From Mesostigma viride (taxonomy: Eukaryota > Streptophyta > Mesostigmatophyceae > Mesostigmatales > Mesostigmataceae), in contig RPFO01000906.1 in NCBI GenBank assembly GCA_009746045.1, positions 1-56,655 of the forward strand: a stretch of DNA of 56,655 nt. Direction: 5' to 3'. The position numbers and the translations under genes are program-made. The notes beneath the pieces were generated by a model. The model was not told where the DNA came from. It searched no databases and saw nothing but the letters and a program-made list of their open reading frames with translations. Positions 33,801 to 44,500 of the stretch are shown here, piece by piece (the first letter of the stretch is position 1; every line of letters begins with the position of its first letter).

Positions 33801-35952
33801 AGCCTGGGTTGGAGTGCGTGCTGGGCTGTGCCTTTCATGTGCTGTGCTGTGCTGTGCTGCGCCTGTCATATGCTGTGCTGTGCTGCGCTTGTCATGCGCC
33901 CTTTGCCTCGAGGCTGGGGTGTCTCTTTTCCACCTCCGCCTTCCACCCCCCGCATTGGTAATCCGCCTTACATCCGCATGCCTGCCTCGTGTCGCCTGCG
34001 CTGGTACTCCCTTGCACCGCCCAGTCATGGCCCGACACCGACAGGAGCGTGTGGAGCCAGTGCGTGGCGGAGACCCACGCGGCGGCAGTGGCGGCGGACA
34101 GTGACGTCCTGCTGATGGGGAACGACATCCATGACGGCGCGCTCTCGCTCTGCAAGCGCGACGCCACCCTGCTGGCCGAGTTAATGCCGCCGCACGTGCG
34201 CCCGCCGCGCCTGCGGCTGAGCCATGAGACCTGCGGGGCGTACAAGCCGTTGCAGACCCCACAGCTGGTGGTTGTCAACCCACCCTGGGGAGGGCGCCTG
34301 CTGAAGGGATCTAGGTGAGGCAACTGGGTGCCAGGGGAGTTGCTGGTGGAAAAGGACAGCGCTTCTTGCCTGCCCCCCTTCCCACCTTTTTTCCCGTTTT
34401 CAGGCTTGCTATGTAAGGGCTTTGCCAAGAGACAGCAGCATTCGCAGCAGCCACGGAAGGGTGTCCTTAAAAGAACAGTGTTTGCGGCCTCGCGCCAAAG
34501 GGGTTGGGGAAGATGGCCGGATAAACGTGCATGATGATGTGGTTGCTCGGTATGGTGTCACAGTCCTCACTGTGTGAAGCCCAGGGACGGGGATGAAAGG
34601 GTGGATGCGCAAGGAAACGTGAGCTTACCACCAGCCTGCCAGCGGGCTTACCCCCCGCGAGCTTACCATGTGTGGTTCCTTTCTGCAAAGGCAAGGCTGG
34701 CAAAGGTATTCCCTGGAAGCCAGTAGCAGGGCAGCTGGCAAGCAGCCCTCAAGGATGGCCTTGCCTAGCTATGGCATGGATAAACGATGGCATGTGATTT
34801 CCTACCTTATGCTTGTGCCTCTGATAACGCTTCCTGTGAGGGAAAACCTTTTGTTTTTGTGCAGCAGTTACCAATGAGACGATGCATGTGTCAATGCTCT
34901 CTTCCTACATGCTACATGCCTACACCACTTGATCCGCTGTCTTGCTCGATTAATTTACTCTAAACGTTATGGCCGCCCCCGACCATGTCTCGGTGCGGCA
35001 CGCAGCGAGGAGGCGGCGCTGGAGGAGACGTGGCTGGAACTGGGCGACTTCCTCAAGGAGTCGTGCCGCCGCGCCGACGTGTTCGTGCTGAGGTGCGTGG
35101 TAGCCGTGCGGCCCCAGCGCGTGGCCGTGTGCACTAGCATGGTGCCATGAGGGCATATGCCATTTGTGTGTGGAATGATGGCGAGTCGCAGGGCAGGACA
35201 CACTCGTGGTTAATCCTTGCTCCTGTTCGGAGGTAGAATACATTGTACTGCCTCAATAGCATGCTAAAGGTATGCTCGTTGGCAAACTAAGACAACCATA
35301 CATACATCTGTCACTCTGGTGCTGCACTTGGGGAATACACTACAGGGGGATATACTGGTGGGGTAGTAGACGGCTTTTGCTTGAGATAGAGTTGTATTTC
35401 TTGTTGGTGCTGGTGAAATAGTTCTGCATTGATAGACACTTGTGTTGTTTGTCCATCTGTGCAAGTTGCCTACCACGCAATCTAGTTCCCAAGGTCGACA
35501 CAGAACAGGCATTTTCTTCACTGACTTGAACCAAGGTTTACCCATACCTTTGGTGCACTGAGCAACTTGAATTTTCAATGAGAGCGCAATTTTGTTTGAT
35601 TGCTGGAGTGTCTCCATGTGCAATTGCGGTCAGCGTGCAATCTGGTATATGATCTTGCATTTTCAGCACAGTGCTGTTTGTCACGTAGTTGTACTGTAAT
35701 GTGATAAGAACTTTCTAATAATGCTCCTTATCGTGAATCGTGAATGCACTACTTGCAATATCGTGCAGCGGAAATGCACAAGTTACCAGAGGACTGCGCA
35801 TGAAGGCTGAGAAGAAATATCCTGTGGTAGTTGGCGGTGTAGATTGCAGGGTGATGCACTACAAGGTACTGCCACCAAAGCCTGCAAGTGATCCTGTTGT
35901 GCATAGTCAACAAGACAACAACGGGAGCAAAGCAGGTAGGTTATCTCCTTGA
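30835..35952 (+). CDS. THUMP-domain rRNA (guanine-N2-)-methyltransferase, RlmL-type, six exons
   Basis: The exons are 30,835-31,116, 31,390-31,895, 33,269-33,533, 34,025-34,314, 35,006-35,092 and 35,769-35,952, which sum to 537 codons plus stop with every phase consistent. Residues 1 to ~80 are rich in Arg/Ser/Ala and look like an organelle transit peptide. [12 protein letters not shown], then [20 protein letters not shown] and the following [14 protein letters not shown], form the THUMP RNA-binding domain. [13 protein letters not shown] leads into a Rossmann methyltransferase with the SAM-binding DPMCGSGT (about residues 318-325) and the catalytic NPPW (about 436-439; NPPY/DPPY-like). The C-terminus has LGDFLKESC and [20 protein letters not shown], as in bacterial RlmL (23S rRNA m2G2445). 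The first intron would use a GC donor (GAG|GCGGGT); the others are GT-AG. The last exon could instead splice at GTAGGT near 35,936. Substrate is inferred from the family. Confidence 0.85.
31896..32010 (+). repeat. GT microsatellite forming the intron 2 donor
   Basis: The run GTGTGTGTGTGCGTGTGTATG starts exactly at the exon 2 end (AAGCG|GTGTGTGT), so the splice donor is part of the microsatellite. Many competing GT dinucleotides follow. The CG|C split codon with exon 3 recreates the conserved HKRGYR. Confidence 0.85.
32229..32463 (+). repeat. (GGGGT)n array inside intron 2
   Basis: About 46 copies of the pentamer GGGGT on the sense strand, with a few GGGAT variants at the ends. The transcript and the sense DNA strand could form G-quadruplexes. 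It lies within an intron of the methyltransferase gene, about 330 bp after the donor. Confidence 0.95.
32516..32600. mobile_element. Miniature foldback element, 85 bp
   Basis: It starts CATACCCACGTTCAGTTACG and ends CGTAACTTAACGCGGGTATG, imperfect inverted repeats with an internal partial duplication (CGTAACTTAA occurs twice). It is related to the 62-bp element at 33,107, and both lie in intron 2. Confidence 0.7.
33107..33168. mobile_element. Miniature palindromic element, 62 bp
   Basis: The ends CATACCCGCGTTAAGTAACG and CGTAACTTAACGCGGGTATG are near-perfect inverse copies around a GC-rich centre, so the whole unit folds into one hairpin. It is about 100 bp upstream of the exon 3 acceptor. 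Too short to encode anything; probably a MITE. Confidence 0.75.
33618..33775 (+). repeat. Minisatellite in intron 3
   Basis: Three to four imperfect units of about 45-55 bp, each with CTCCGCCCAATAGATAG and CACCACCTCCTTC. No coding content. A CTGTGCTG-rich patch follows at 33,836-33,890. Confidence 0.75.
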
Positions 35953-36212
35953 TGTAGGTTATGCAAGGAGGCATGGTCAGAGACAGAGATTTTATTTTTT
36001 TCTTTTGTAATTAAAAAAGTCTCATTTCATGCCATAAGTAAGTAAGTAAGTACTTAGTAAGTGAGTACTTGTGTGTCATGCACATGGGCATGCCACGGGG
36101 TACTATGCTTAGAATCTCATTGGAAAAATAATTACACGAAAATTACAGATATCATCTGCATCATGCCCCAACCATATAGTCACTAGAGGGGGATATAATT
36201 AATCCTCATCCT

Positions 36213-36297
36213 CGTCTGCCATTACTGGCATTACAGTAGAGGACAGCTCAGATCATCTGAGCTGTCCTCTACTGTATAATGCCAGTAATGGCAGACG
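36213..36297. repeat. 85-bp near-perfect palindrome
   Basis: The left arm runs from CGTCTGCCATTACTGGCATT and the right arm ends AATGCCAGTAATGGCAGACG. The centre TCAGATCATCTGA is at 36,248-36,260. The arms of about 40 bp differ by only a 2-base bulge. It could extrude a cruciform or be the remnant of a foldback transposon. A (GTAA)n-like tract lies just upstream at 36,037-36,065. Confidence 0.92.
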
Positions 36298-36864
36298 AAG
36301 CGGTAGTGTAGCGGCTATCCTCAGGGGTGATAACCACCACCTGCGGACTCCTACCCTGCATGCGCTAGCAATGGGCCGCGTGGCCCCTGGGGATAAAACA
36401 GGAGCATGCCCCTCAGGAATGAAGGTGCTTATGGCAGACGGCAGCCCATTTCTAGCTCCTTGTCTATCATCCGCCGGGGTGCGGAGTATAGATAGTCCCA
36501 GAAGCCCTGCATCCTCAAGCAGTTGTGTCACATGGGTCCGGGTACGCAAGGCCAATATAATGGCTAGCTGACGGAATTCAGGCTATGACAACTCCAAAAG
36601 CTAAACGAGGTCTGGAAAAGGAGCTGGAAAAGCTTCCCAGCTCCCAGCCCAACCCTAGAGCTCGCCCTTGCCCTTGCCAAGCCGTCTGGCTTACCCGCGA
36701 AACCATCGCCAATTAACTAGTTAATTAATTAATTAATTAAGTAGCTTCCATCATCATTCCGTCATCATTCCGTCATCGCGACTAGGAGAAGTGCACCACC
36801 CTTATGCTGGCATCTGCCACCCCTATAGTGACCCTATAGTGACCGCGGCCTAGGATGGGTCTCA

Positions 36865-36895
36865 CCCTAAGCCCTAAACCCTAAAACCCTAAACC
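36865..36895 (-). repeat. Interstitial telomere-like repeats
   Basis: CCCTAAGCCCTAAACCCTAA and the following AACCCTAAA give four near-consecutive units of CCCTAAA, the complement of the plant-type TTTAGGG telomere. It is short and internal, so this is an interstitial telomeric sequence rather than a chromosome end. Confidence 0.8.
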
Positions 36896-37010
36896 ACTTG
36901 CAAAAACAGAAGTGCCCCCCTGCCACCACTGCTCACCAGGTTGTGACATTTAGGCTGGCATCTGTCACCACCCCGGCAGTTGTGATGGTGTGTTGGGGGT
37001 GTGACAAGGA

Positions 37011-37065
37011 TGGCGAAAAATTGCACGTACTTACTCTTAAGAAAAGAACGCCCAATTTTTCGCCA
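37011..37065 (+). mobile_element. 55-bp miniature element, copy 1
   Basis: It begins TGGCGAAAAATTG and ends CAATTTTTCGCCA (13-bp inverted repeats), with the centre CACGTACTTACTCTTAAG. The sequence matches the copies at 41,296 and 41,396 and the interrupted copy at 39,464/41,240. Flanks GTGTGACAAGGA and CCCTGCCACCCCTTGGCGCG are shared with the copies near 41.2 kb, so at least some copies moved as part of a larger duplication. Confidence 0.88.
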
Positions 37066-37583
37066 CCCTGCCACCCCTTGGCGCGGGTCATTAATTAATT
37101 AATTAATTAATAGACACGTGACTGCGTCACGTGAGCATAAGTCCTCAGTGGGAGGGGAACATGGGATGGAATGGATTAATTAATTAATTAATTAAACTCG
37201 TGCTCCCGTTGGGGAGTCACGGAGCACCGAAGTGCTTTTAATCCCTGTGTGTGCACTACAGGAGAAAGGGCAGAGACCCCCAGTCTCCTTCATGCCAAAG
37301 GCATGCCACAGCTGCAATCGGGCGCGGCTAGCGAAAAGGACAGGCTAACGATCCGGCAAACTGTGGGTGCAATAAGACCCATGTGAGCATATCATAGCAA
37401 GGAGCGTGGGCAAGTAATCTGAACATAGCCAGGGCGTAGCATGGCTGTACTAGGACTAGGCTAAGGCTATGGCTGGTTGTGTACCGTGCGTTGGCGGCAC
37501 GTGACTAGGTGTGTTGGCACAGCTAGGCATGGCTGCCTTAGCGGCAGTGACGCCAATGGTTACAAGCTAGGGCTATTGCTATT

Positions 37584-38371
37584 CTAGCCCGCTGGGGGCG
37601 TCCACATCTTGTGGTTGATCATCAGGTCCCCGCCCCTCCAGTACACCTTGGGCTTCTGGGGGTCCTGCTTATGGCGGAGGTATTCCGGCCACAGGTCGCG
37701 TCGCTGCTGTTGCTGAGCGGGGGTGAGGTCGTCATCCAGCGTCCAGGTGAGGTCGTGCAACCGCTTGCGACGAGAGAGGAACCGCTGCTTATCCTCAGGG
37801 GAGGGGAAGGTGAGTAGGACTGGTGGGGGGCCGCCTTGTCCCGTGAGTGGGGAAGGCGGTGGCACCCACGCAGTTCTACCTCACCTACCAGGCCCATGAG
37901 GGTAAGAAGCTGGTTCTTGAGCTCGTCAGCAAGAGAGGTTGACGTCTCACCTGGCTTCTGGGGGAAGCGACGTAGCACCACTCGGCACTCGCGGCGAGCG
38001 CGATCGGTGACCTCCCGTTGCTGGGCCTGGCGGTGGTCCTCCAGCTCCTGGAGCTTTGTGGCGATGGCGTCGGTGGTGGAGGCGGTCGCTGACCGCAGCA
38101 GGTCCGCGTAGGAGAGCGGCGGGAGGTCGCCAGCATCCTGCCGGGGTGGCTGGGATGCAATGGTGGCCGTCTGCTCCGCTATCTTGGGGACCTGTGTGGC
38201 CAGGGCCTCGGTGTGGGCGGTGATGGCCTCAAGCTTCTTCAGGAGCACGCCACACTTGCCCTCCACCTGGTTAAGGCGAGAGACAAGTGCAGCATGCGTT
38301 TCCGAAGCCTGCGCCGTGGTGTGTAGCGCCGTGAACTGGGGTTGTAGCTTGTGGACGACCTTGGTTTCCAC
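37584..38371 (-). pseudogene. LINE ORF1-like protein fragment
   Basis: An L1-type ORF1 arrangement. A helical N-terminal half (QASETHAALVSRLNQVEGKC and following) suggests a coiled coil, then RRECRVVLRRFPQKPGETST begins an RRM-like region. A frameshift near 37,860 is needed to continue into VLLTFPSPEDKQRFLSRRKR and the C-terminal segment ending YWRGGDLMINHKMW. No ATG was found at the start and the frame stays open upstream, so the 5' end is undefined. In L1 elements this protein is the RNA-binding chaperone. It lies downstream of an RT fragment on the same strand, which is the reverse of a single intact element. Confidence 0.6.
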
Positions 38372-38418
38372 GTTGGAGACCCGGGCCTCGACCGTGTGGA
38401 ATGGATGGTATAAGCTAT

Positions 38419-39450
38419 CTAGGTCCTAGTTACAGGGGTGTGGGCACCGCGGCCCGAATCGCTATGAATGCCATACTTGGTCACACGCGGAGCCCCCACA
38501 GGCTTGGGGGTGGTCTCCTTCATCACTACTTGCCATCTATCCTTGCGCACCATCTGCCTCCATATTACAGACAAACCAGGAGGCTGCCCGGGGGTGAGCC
38601 CGTCACGTCTAGTGTAGCACATGTCCATGCCGAGTCTATCACGAAAAGTCCACGGGTGGCGGCCCTGCCGCGCGCGGCCGGGGGCACGCCAGGTGAGGAC
38701 ATATCGCCCAGGCTGGGCGGGCTTGGTGCCAGCTAGTCTATCTGATGTATCTACCTGATCTGTGCGGGCCAGGTGCCCGGCTAGGCCCAGGCGCCTGTGC
38801 CTAATGATGTGGGAAACATAGGGCAAATCAGCGTACAAATCCTCATTACTAATGTGCAAACCAAAGGGGATGTTAAGGGCCTTGCGCAGCATCTTGGTGA
38901 CGGCGCCGTCGAGTCGTTGCTCCAGCTCCTGCATCAGTGTCCACGTCTCGGCGCCGTAGGTCAGGATCGTCAGAATGACGACCTTGAAGAGGTCACGCTT
39001 GACGATCCGGGGTAGGGCGGGGTTGCTCCACCAGCGGCGGTGGTCATGGAGGTGCGCCCACGCCATGCCGATCCGTGTCGTCATGTCGTCCTCGCAGTCA
39101 GGAAGCCAACTGCCGAGCAGCTTGAAGCGGCCTGAAGTAGGGTAGTTGACCTCGGCATCGTCTAAGAGGCGGAGTGTGGGTGGGGGCCCTGCCATGCCGA
39201 GGGCCAGGGCCTCCGTTTTGGGGCTGATTTCTAGACCAACCGCCCGAGCCTCGAGCGCCAGGCAGTCCAGCCAAAGTTGGGCAGACTCCGGCTTCTCGAT
39301 GAGCGTGATGTCGTCGGCATAAATGAGGTCAGCTAGTAAATTCTGCTTGTTAGTCGGCCCCCCTTCCCCAAGCTCGTTCGTGATCGCTAGGCCAGGGGCA
39401 CGGCCTGCAATGCTAGCAAAGGGGCGCGGGTCATAGGAGGTGTTTGTCAA
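38419..39450 (-). pseudogene. LINE reverse transcriptase fragment (YADD), 5'-truncated
   Basis: A 343-codon frame covering the C-terminal half of a LINE RT: LLADLIYADDITLIEK (catalytic YxDD), then SGRFKLLGSWLPD, ILTYGAETWTLM and RRLGLAGHLARTDQ. These are the standard blocks after the palm of L1/RTE-like RTs. The fingers, the first half of the palm and any APE endonuclease are missing. The truncation coincides with sequence that carries the 55-bp miniature element and the TTAA element. The C-terminal extension to the stop has no recognised domain. Confidence 0.8.
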
Positions 39451-39463
39451 GGTGTGACAAGGA

Positions 39464-41240
39464 TGGCGAAAAATTGCACGTACTTACTCTTAACTCGTCG
39501 TCTGTCCCTGGTCCTCTACGGAGGACTGAGTTGAACTCAGTCCTCTCTAGAGGACCGAGTTTTTGGGTTTCGTAGAAAATTCGCCCCGGTCAGAATGTTT
39601 GACAAAAAAATTCTCTCAAAATTTATTCAAATACTACGTGAAAAGATCTTTCTTGGACATATTTTTGGGATTTTTTTGGATTTGGTATGCGCGGCTAACT
39701 GTACGGTCAAAGTACAGGTGGTAAGGGTACTTTTCCACGTGAAACGCGAGTTCCGGAAATGCACGACCTAGCCATGGCGGCTCGCGCCCATGCATGCAGT
39801 TTACGTTTGCGGACGAGTTAGCCGTCCAAACTCAGTAAATAGATTTAACATGCCCTAAAGATGATATAAATCAATTTTTAGCTCGCGGGGATGCGATTTA
39901 CCCGGTGTCGGCACTGTTCTTGCTGGAAAAAACCTCGATAAGGCAGGTCGACGGAATTGATTACTGCGCTTGCTTTCCGGCGCAATTTCAATGGCTGATA
40001 GGTTTCTTTCTACATGTTAACATGAGTTGCATTAGAATATATTGAGTGACAGTATAGATTTGATGATCTCGACCATTCTGTCACGTCATGGTCTATGTGC
40101 CGCAAAGTGCCACTTTTGCGGGCACCGCCTGGGCCAAGGTAACGCCAGCCGTGCCAGGTAAAGCCGGATAATCGTTGCCTCTTCGTTCCTTGATGTTCGT
40201 ACATGAGTTTAAGCTTGCGAGGCGTTGTCAGGTTCAAGTCTTGATGCTCTTTCTTGACCGTTGCCTGCCCCTCTCTAAAACCCCCTTTTCAGATGATGTT
40301 AGCAGGCATTTGCCTTAACCCAGTGTAGTTGTGCAGGGTTTTAGGAGCTGTGCAGGTTTAAACACCTTCATAGATGTTAGTTATTCTTTTGCTACGTTCA
40401 TACTGCATGATTGTGTGGCCACGGGCTGCGTCAAGGGTGCATTCAAGCTTTTACGGGTGAGTGAAAAGTCTTGGTGACAAACCACTGCCATCATGTGCCA
40501 GCAACTATGTTGGCCACATCATGGCAAGGCAAAACAGTTATAGCCATATCTATTGTTGTTTGAAACAATGGAAATATGCTTAACCTACCCATTATATTGG
40601 TGGTTGACACTTATAACATAACCCTTTGTTGGTAGGTATCCAAGCCCATTCCCTACATGCATGCATAGGCTCTCACTACATGATAAGGCATGATATACCT
40701 GAAGTATGATGATGCAAGTGTGTTGTCCTGTAATGCTTGAAGGGAAATGAGTTGATTGGGATGGTTGGTGGCCACGGTGATGTAGTATGACCGCACTTAC
40801 ATGCTAGCAAAGTTAGCAAAAGCCCCATTCCTCTCCTGAGGACTGAGAGTTTTTTAATTGTTTCAGGCAGTTGCAGTGGCCAAATGGAGCCCAGTTTTTT
40901 GCCACGCTTCAAGAACTATGTTGTTTACATGCCTATATTTTTTCTTCATGCACCAGGATTTGATTGAATTTTTCCCACTCGTTCTTATCCCGAAAAATGC
41001 AAATTCGCGAGGGGCGCCCAACGTCCGTGTAATTTTCAGGTGTTCGGGTCAAGTTTTCACATATGCAGTATTTTTGCCAACAAAATGATATCTAGTACAC
41101 CCCAGATCCACATCAAAACATTTGGGATGGACCCCCCACCTAGTCGCTACACGCGGTTGAAAATTGTCAACTCAGTCCTCCTGTGAGGACTGAGTTGGGA
41201 CAGACGACGAGTTAAGAAAAGAACGCCCAATTTTTCGCCA
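39464..41240 (+). mobile_element. 55-bp miniature element, copy 2, split by insertion
   Basis: The left 30 bp (39,464-39,493) and right 29 bp (41,212-41,240) overlap by a TTAA. Joined at that TTAA they equal the uninterrupted copies. The break is exactly at the central CTTAAG. Confidence 0.9.
39494..41211. mobile_element. TTAA-flanked non-autonomous transposon, 1,718 bp
   Basis: It has 15-bp perfect inverted termini CTCGTCGTCTGTCCC and GGGACAGACGACGAG, flanked on both sides by TTAA (39,490-39,493 and 41,212-41,215). TTAA duplication is the hallmark of piggyBac-type elements, although the termini do not start with the usual CCY. Both subterminal regions carry ACTCAGTCCTC and GAGGACTGAGT palindromes. 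No transposase was found. The interior is AT-rich with nothing recognised. Confidence 0.88.
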
Positions 41241-41295
41241 CCCTGCCACCCCTTGGCGCGGGTCATAGGAGGTGTTTGTCAAGGTGTGACAAGGA

Positions 41296-41350
41296 TGGCG
41301 AAAAATTGCACGTACTTACTCTTAAGAAAAGAACGCCCAATTTTTCGCCA
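41296..41350 (+). mobile_element. 55-bp miniature element, copy 3
   Basis: An uninterrupted copy with the same termini TGGCGAAAAATTG and CAATTTTTCGCCA. The left flank repeats the sequence before copy 2 (GTCATAGGAGGTGTTTGTCA), which is itself LINE RT sequence, so LINE plus element were duplicated. Confidence 0.9.
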
Positions 41351-41395
41351 CCTCCCCCCACTGGCCGGCGCTGAGGTGGCGTAGGTTGTTGGATG

Positions 41396-41450
41396 TGGCG
41401 AAAAATTGCACGTACTTACTCTTAAGAAAAGACCGCCCAATTTTTCGCCA
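41396..41450 (+). mobile_element. 55-bp miniature element, copy 4
   Basis: Same termini and length, one substitution (GACCGCC for GAACGCC). The flanks differ from the other copies (GTTGGATG and TGGCCTCGCAG), so this one may be an independent insertion next to the viral element. 41,451-41,596 has no gene and ends with an AT-rich, polyadenylation-like ATTAAAAATATTTATTA serving the gene that follows. Confidence 0.88.
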
Positions 41451-41596
41451 TGGCCTCGCAGGGTGAGGGAGCCGGCGAGGGCCGCGCGGCGGGGTGTGAC
41501 TCGAACCGGATGGGCCTCCGATTTGCATGGGAAGCAGTTGTCGCTGGCAACGATAACTACATGCATGGCAGAAACGCGTTCCATTAAAAATATTTA

Positions 41597-44500
41597 TTAC
41601 TTATCCGCCCCCTGCAGGAAAGGAGCGATTTCATCCATCGACAGGCCAGACAACGACGTGATCGAATAATCCTTCTCATCACCCCACCACGAGGGTTTAT
41701 ACCTATCAAGAAACGCGTGCATGTCCGCCTTCGAAATTTCCAAGTAACCACCGCCACGGCTATTGCCCTTCGCCCCCTTGGCAGAAATTCCCAGAGTCGG
41801 GCTTAACAATCTGTTTATGAGCCCGCTACATTGTGCAAAAGAAAGACTACAGCCTCGCCTGCTCGCCGTTGGTATCCAAATGTTGAGCGCATGAACCAGG
41901 CCTTGTCGGCAATTTCGCTGTCGATTTTGTTCCCTAGTGCAATCGTCTCGTCGCGCGTCAACTTCATTGTGAGATTGGACGGATCAGCCGTCGTGATGAA
42001 GTCGATGATAGGCGTCCCTTCTAGTAGCTTGAGCGTAATGGCCAGAGACTGTGCTAGTCCAAAACGAGAATACGCCTTCAAATCAAACAAGGACTCTGAC
42101 TTCTGCAGAATCAACAGATTGTCTCTGAAATGCTCCTTGGTTCCTAGTCCCGTCAACTTCGAATATTGCCGAATGCCAGCGTACGCCTTCCTCCCCATCT
42201 CCTTGTCCAGAATTTGAGGGAGCTCGTCGTCGATGAGATCATACGGAATCATGTACAACCGGTGAACCAGTTCGTACACCGCCTTCAGACGCATTTCGTA
42301 CGGTGAAAGTGGAACCGTGCCGCCGATTCTCCCCTCTAGATCCTTGTACTCCTCCTCGCTCAGAAGCACCACCTCCCTGTCCTTGTCTGGATCTTCTAGT
42401 ACCGGAAGCGGAGGGGCGTCGATGTCCCCCAACTCCTCCACTGCCGACACCTCCACGCCGTAGTCCTCCGTCAGTATCTTGATGAGATTTCCCTTGTAGT
42501 GGGACCTCGACACCGCGAGATCTTGCTGGTTCCGGCAGAAGAGACGGAACTTGGGGCAATTTCTGTCATAGATACGCGACTTGTCCGCGCTCCAGTCGCA
42601 GACTACGTCGGCGTTGTCGAACAGCAGCTGGATGAGCGCAGTGTCCCCCGCGATCATGTTCTCGACGATCGTGCCGTAGTCCGTTGGGGGCGTTAATGAG
42701 CGAAGTATCATCTCGGTAGAAGATTACCATCTCTCCCTTGACTAGTGGCGAACCCTGAAAATTTGCTGGAGGGTTGTCGTGTAGCTCGCGTAGTTATCCC
42801 CGTTGATGAACATCCCACCATGCTGTCGAATGTGTGCTCGTGTAGGAGACTCCAACCGTGATCGTGGGCTGAAAATCAAAAGTCAAGTCAGCCCACGCAG
42901 CATTCGCACCAACCTCCAGATCCTCTTGCTTGTCAGACTAGTGTAAAGGCGACCATTCTTTTTCTGCTCCGTGATTTTTTTGCCTCATACGCCATGGCGG
43001 CCTCTTTTTTTCCAGACATTGGGCAGAAATCCTCTCCCGCCTCTATCCTCCTCTGACACTCAGTAACAAACCTGTCCACGCAGACCTTTCGCCAGTTCTT
43101 TTCTGATGTCACGTCCACCCATCGCAGAGTCCTGTTGGTAGGGCGCCTGAAGGTGTTGCAATCCACCTCCATAGTATCCGCCGCGCGATAGGCCGCTATG
43201 AACTCGTATACCTTTCGAGTAACGGTAGCGTCTAGCAATCACGACCTTGGACGTCTCAATGAGCCTGATGAACTTCCTCAACACCTCGCGCTTGTTATCC
43301 ACGTGGCGCTGCGAAATCGCGGTGAGGGTGTTATATATTTCGTCTAGGATGAGGAGATCGAACGGTTGGTCTGTGACGCGCAAGATGCTGTTAAGAACGA
43401 CCAGCACCCTGTCATCAGACATCATCCCTTCGGACCGCTCAGGTAGTGACGGAAATTCGGGTCACTGGACAAGAGATGGAACGCGTTGTCCTCCCACGCA
43501 ATCGTCCTCCCACCTCGCCCAGAGACTTGTAGTTGCGATCCTCCTCCTTGGACAGGCTGATGTTGGCAACGATGCAGCACACGCGAATACCTGGATCCCT
43601 CCTCACCGCCTCGTTGACGAGTTCACGAATCCTCTCAGATTTACCTGTCCCGCAGTTGGACTGGACGAGGAAGGTGCTCTTATGCGGCCCAAATAGCGCA
43701 TCCCAGCTGAATGGCTTGATTTTTCGGACGAATACGTGTGAGTGAACGGCACTTGGTCAGATCCCGGTTGCTGCATCACGGGAGGTGCGATCTCGATCTT
43801 GCGAGCGTCTGGCGATTTCCTGTAGCAGTCATAAAAAACTTGTCCTGACGGGTATTGGAGCGTGAATGGGCCGTTCTTCTCGTGCACCTTGTTGCATATG
43901 AGGCAGATGTGATCGTCGCATTGCTGGTACTTCACCCTCACGAGCTTGACGTCTGGAGACAACTCAATGTAGCCGCACTCGAGATAGTCACACTCCGGAG
44001 CCACCTTCTCCATCGCCGCGAGAGATGCAGAAACGTCAATGTCCTTGCCCGCCGCCTTCACCGTGCACTCGCGACGTCCGCGAACCCCTCTCCTCTTCAA
44101 CGATGCCGCCCAGTCCGGGGGCGCACTCACCAATACCCCGCCCGAGACGTCGTCCGGCGAGTAGATGTTGATGAGATGGTCGAGGAAGTCACTAGACGAG
44201 CCTTCACATGTGCGCAGAATTCCCAGAGGGTCAGTGTCCCCGAATTTGTGCATCCCGACGCATCGGAAAAGACTGTCTCTCCTGTAGACTGCTTCGTCGA
44301 TCACCGTGTCCATTTCACCGAAATAGTCAGCTGGGTGGCGGCAGATCTCGTCGAATTGCTCTTGACCGTTCACTTTGAACTTCAGCAGCTCGTGCGCGTC
44401 CTCGTGAACGGGAGATGACAGGTCGAAAGACGCGCGCTTGATGAAATCGGTGAGGCCGCTGTACCAAAACACTCTCGCGTCCAGGTCGGCAAGAACGAGA

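Larger units (their letters stand above)
36298..37583. other. Non-coding stretch with TTAA runs and telomere-like repeats
   Basis: No gene was recognised. It contains three (TTAA)n runs (about 36,711-36,741, 37,088-37,112 and 37,173-37,196), the telomere-like tract and one copy of the 55-bp miniature element, each listed separately. 37,200-37,580 may be LINE untranslated sequence. Confidence 0.6.

Noticed and set aside
41470-41560. tRNA-like GGTTCGAGTC on the minus strand next to the viral element, a possible att site
   Set aside because: The flanking bases do not pair to form a T-stem and no cloverleaf could be drawn.
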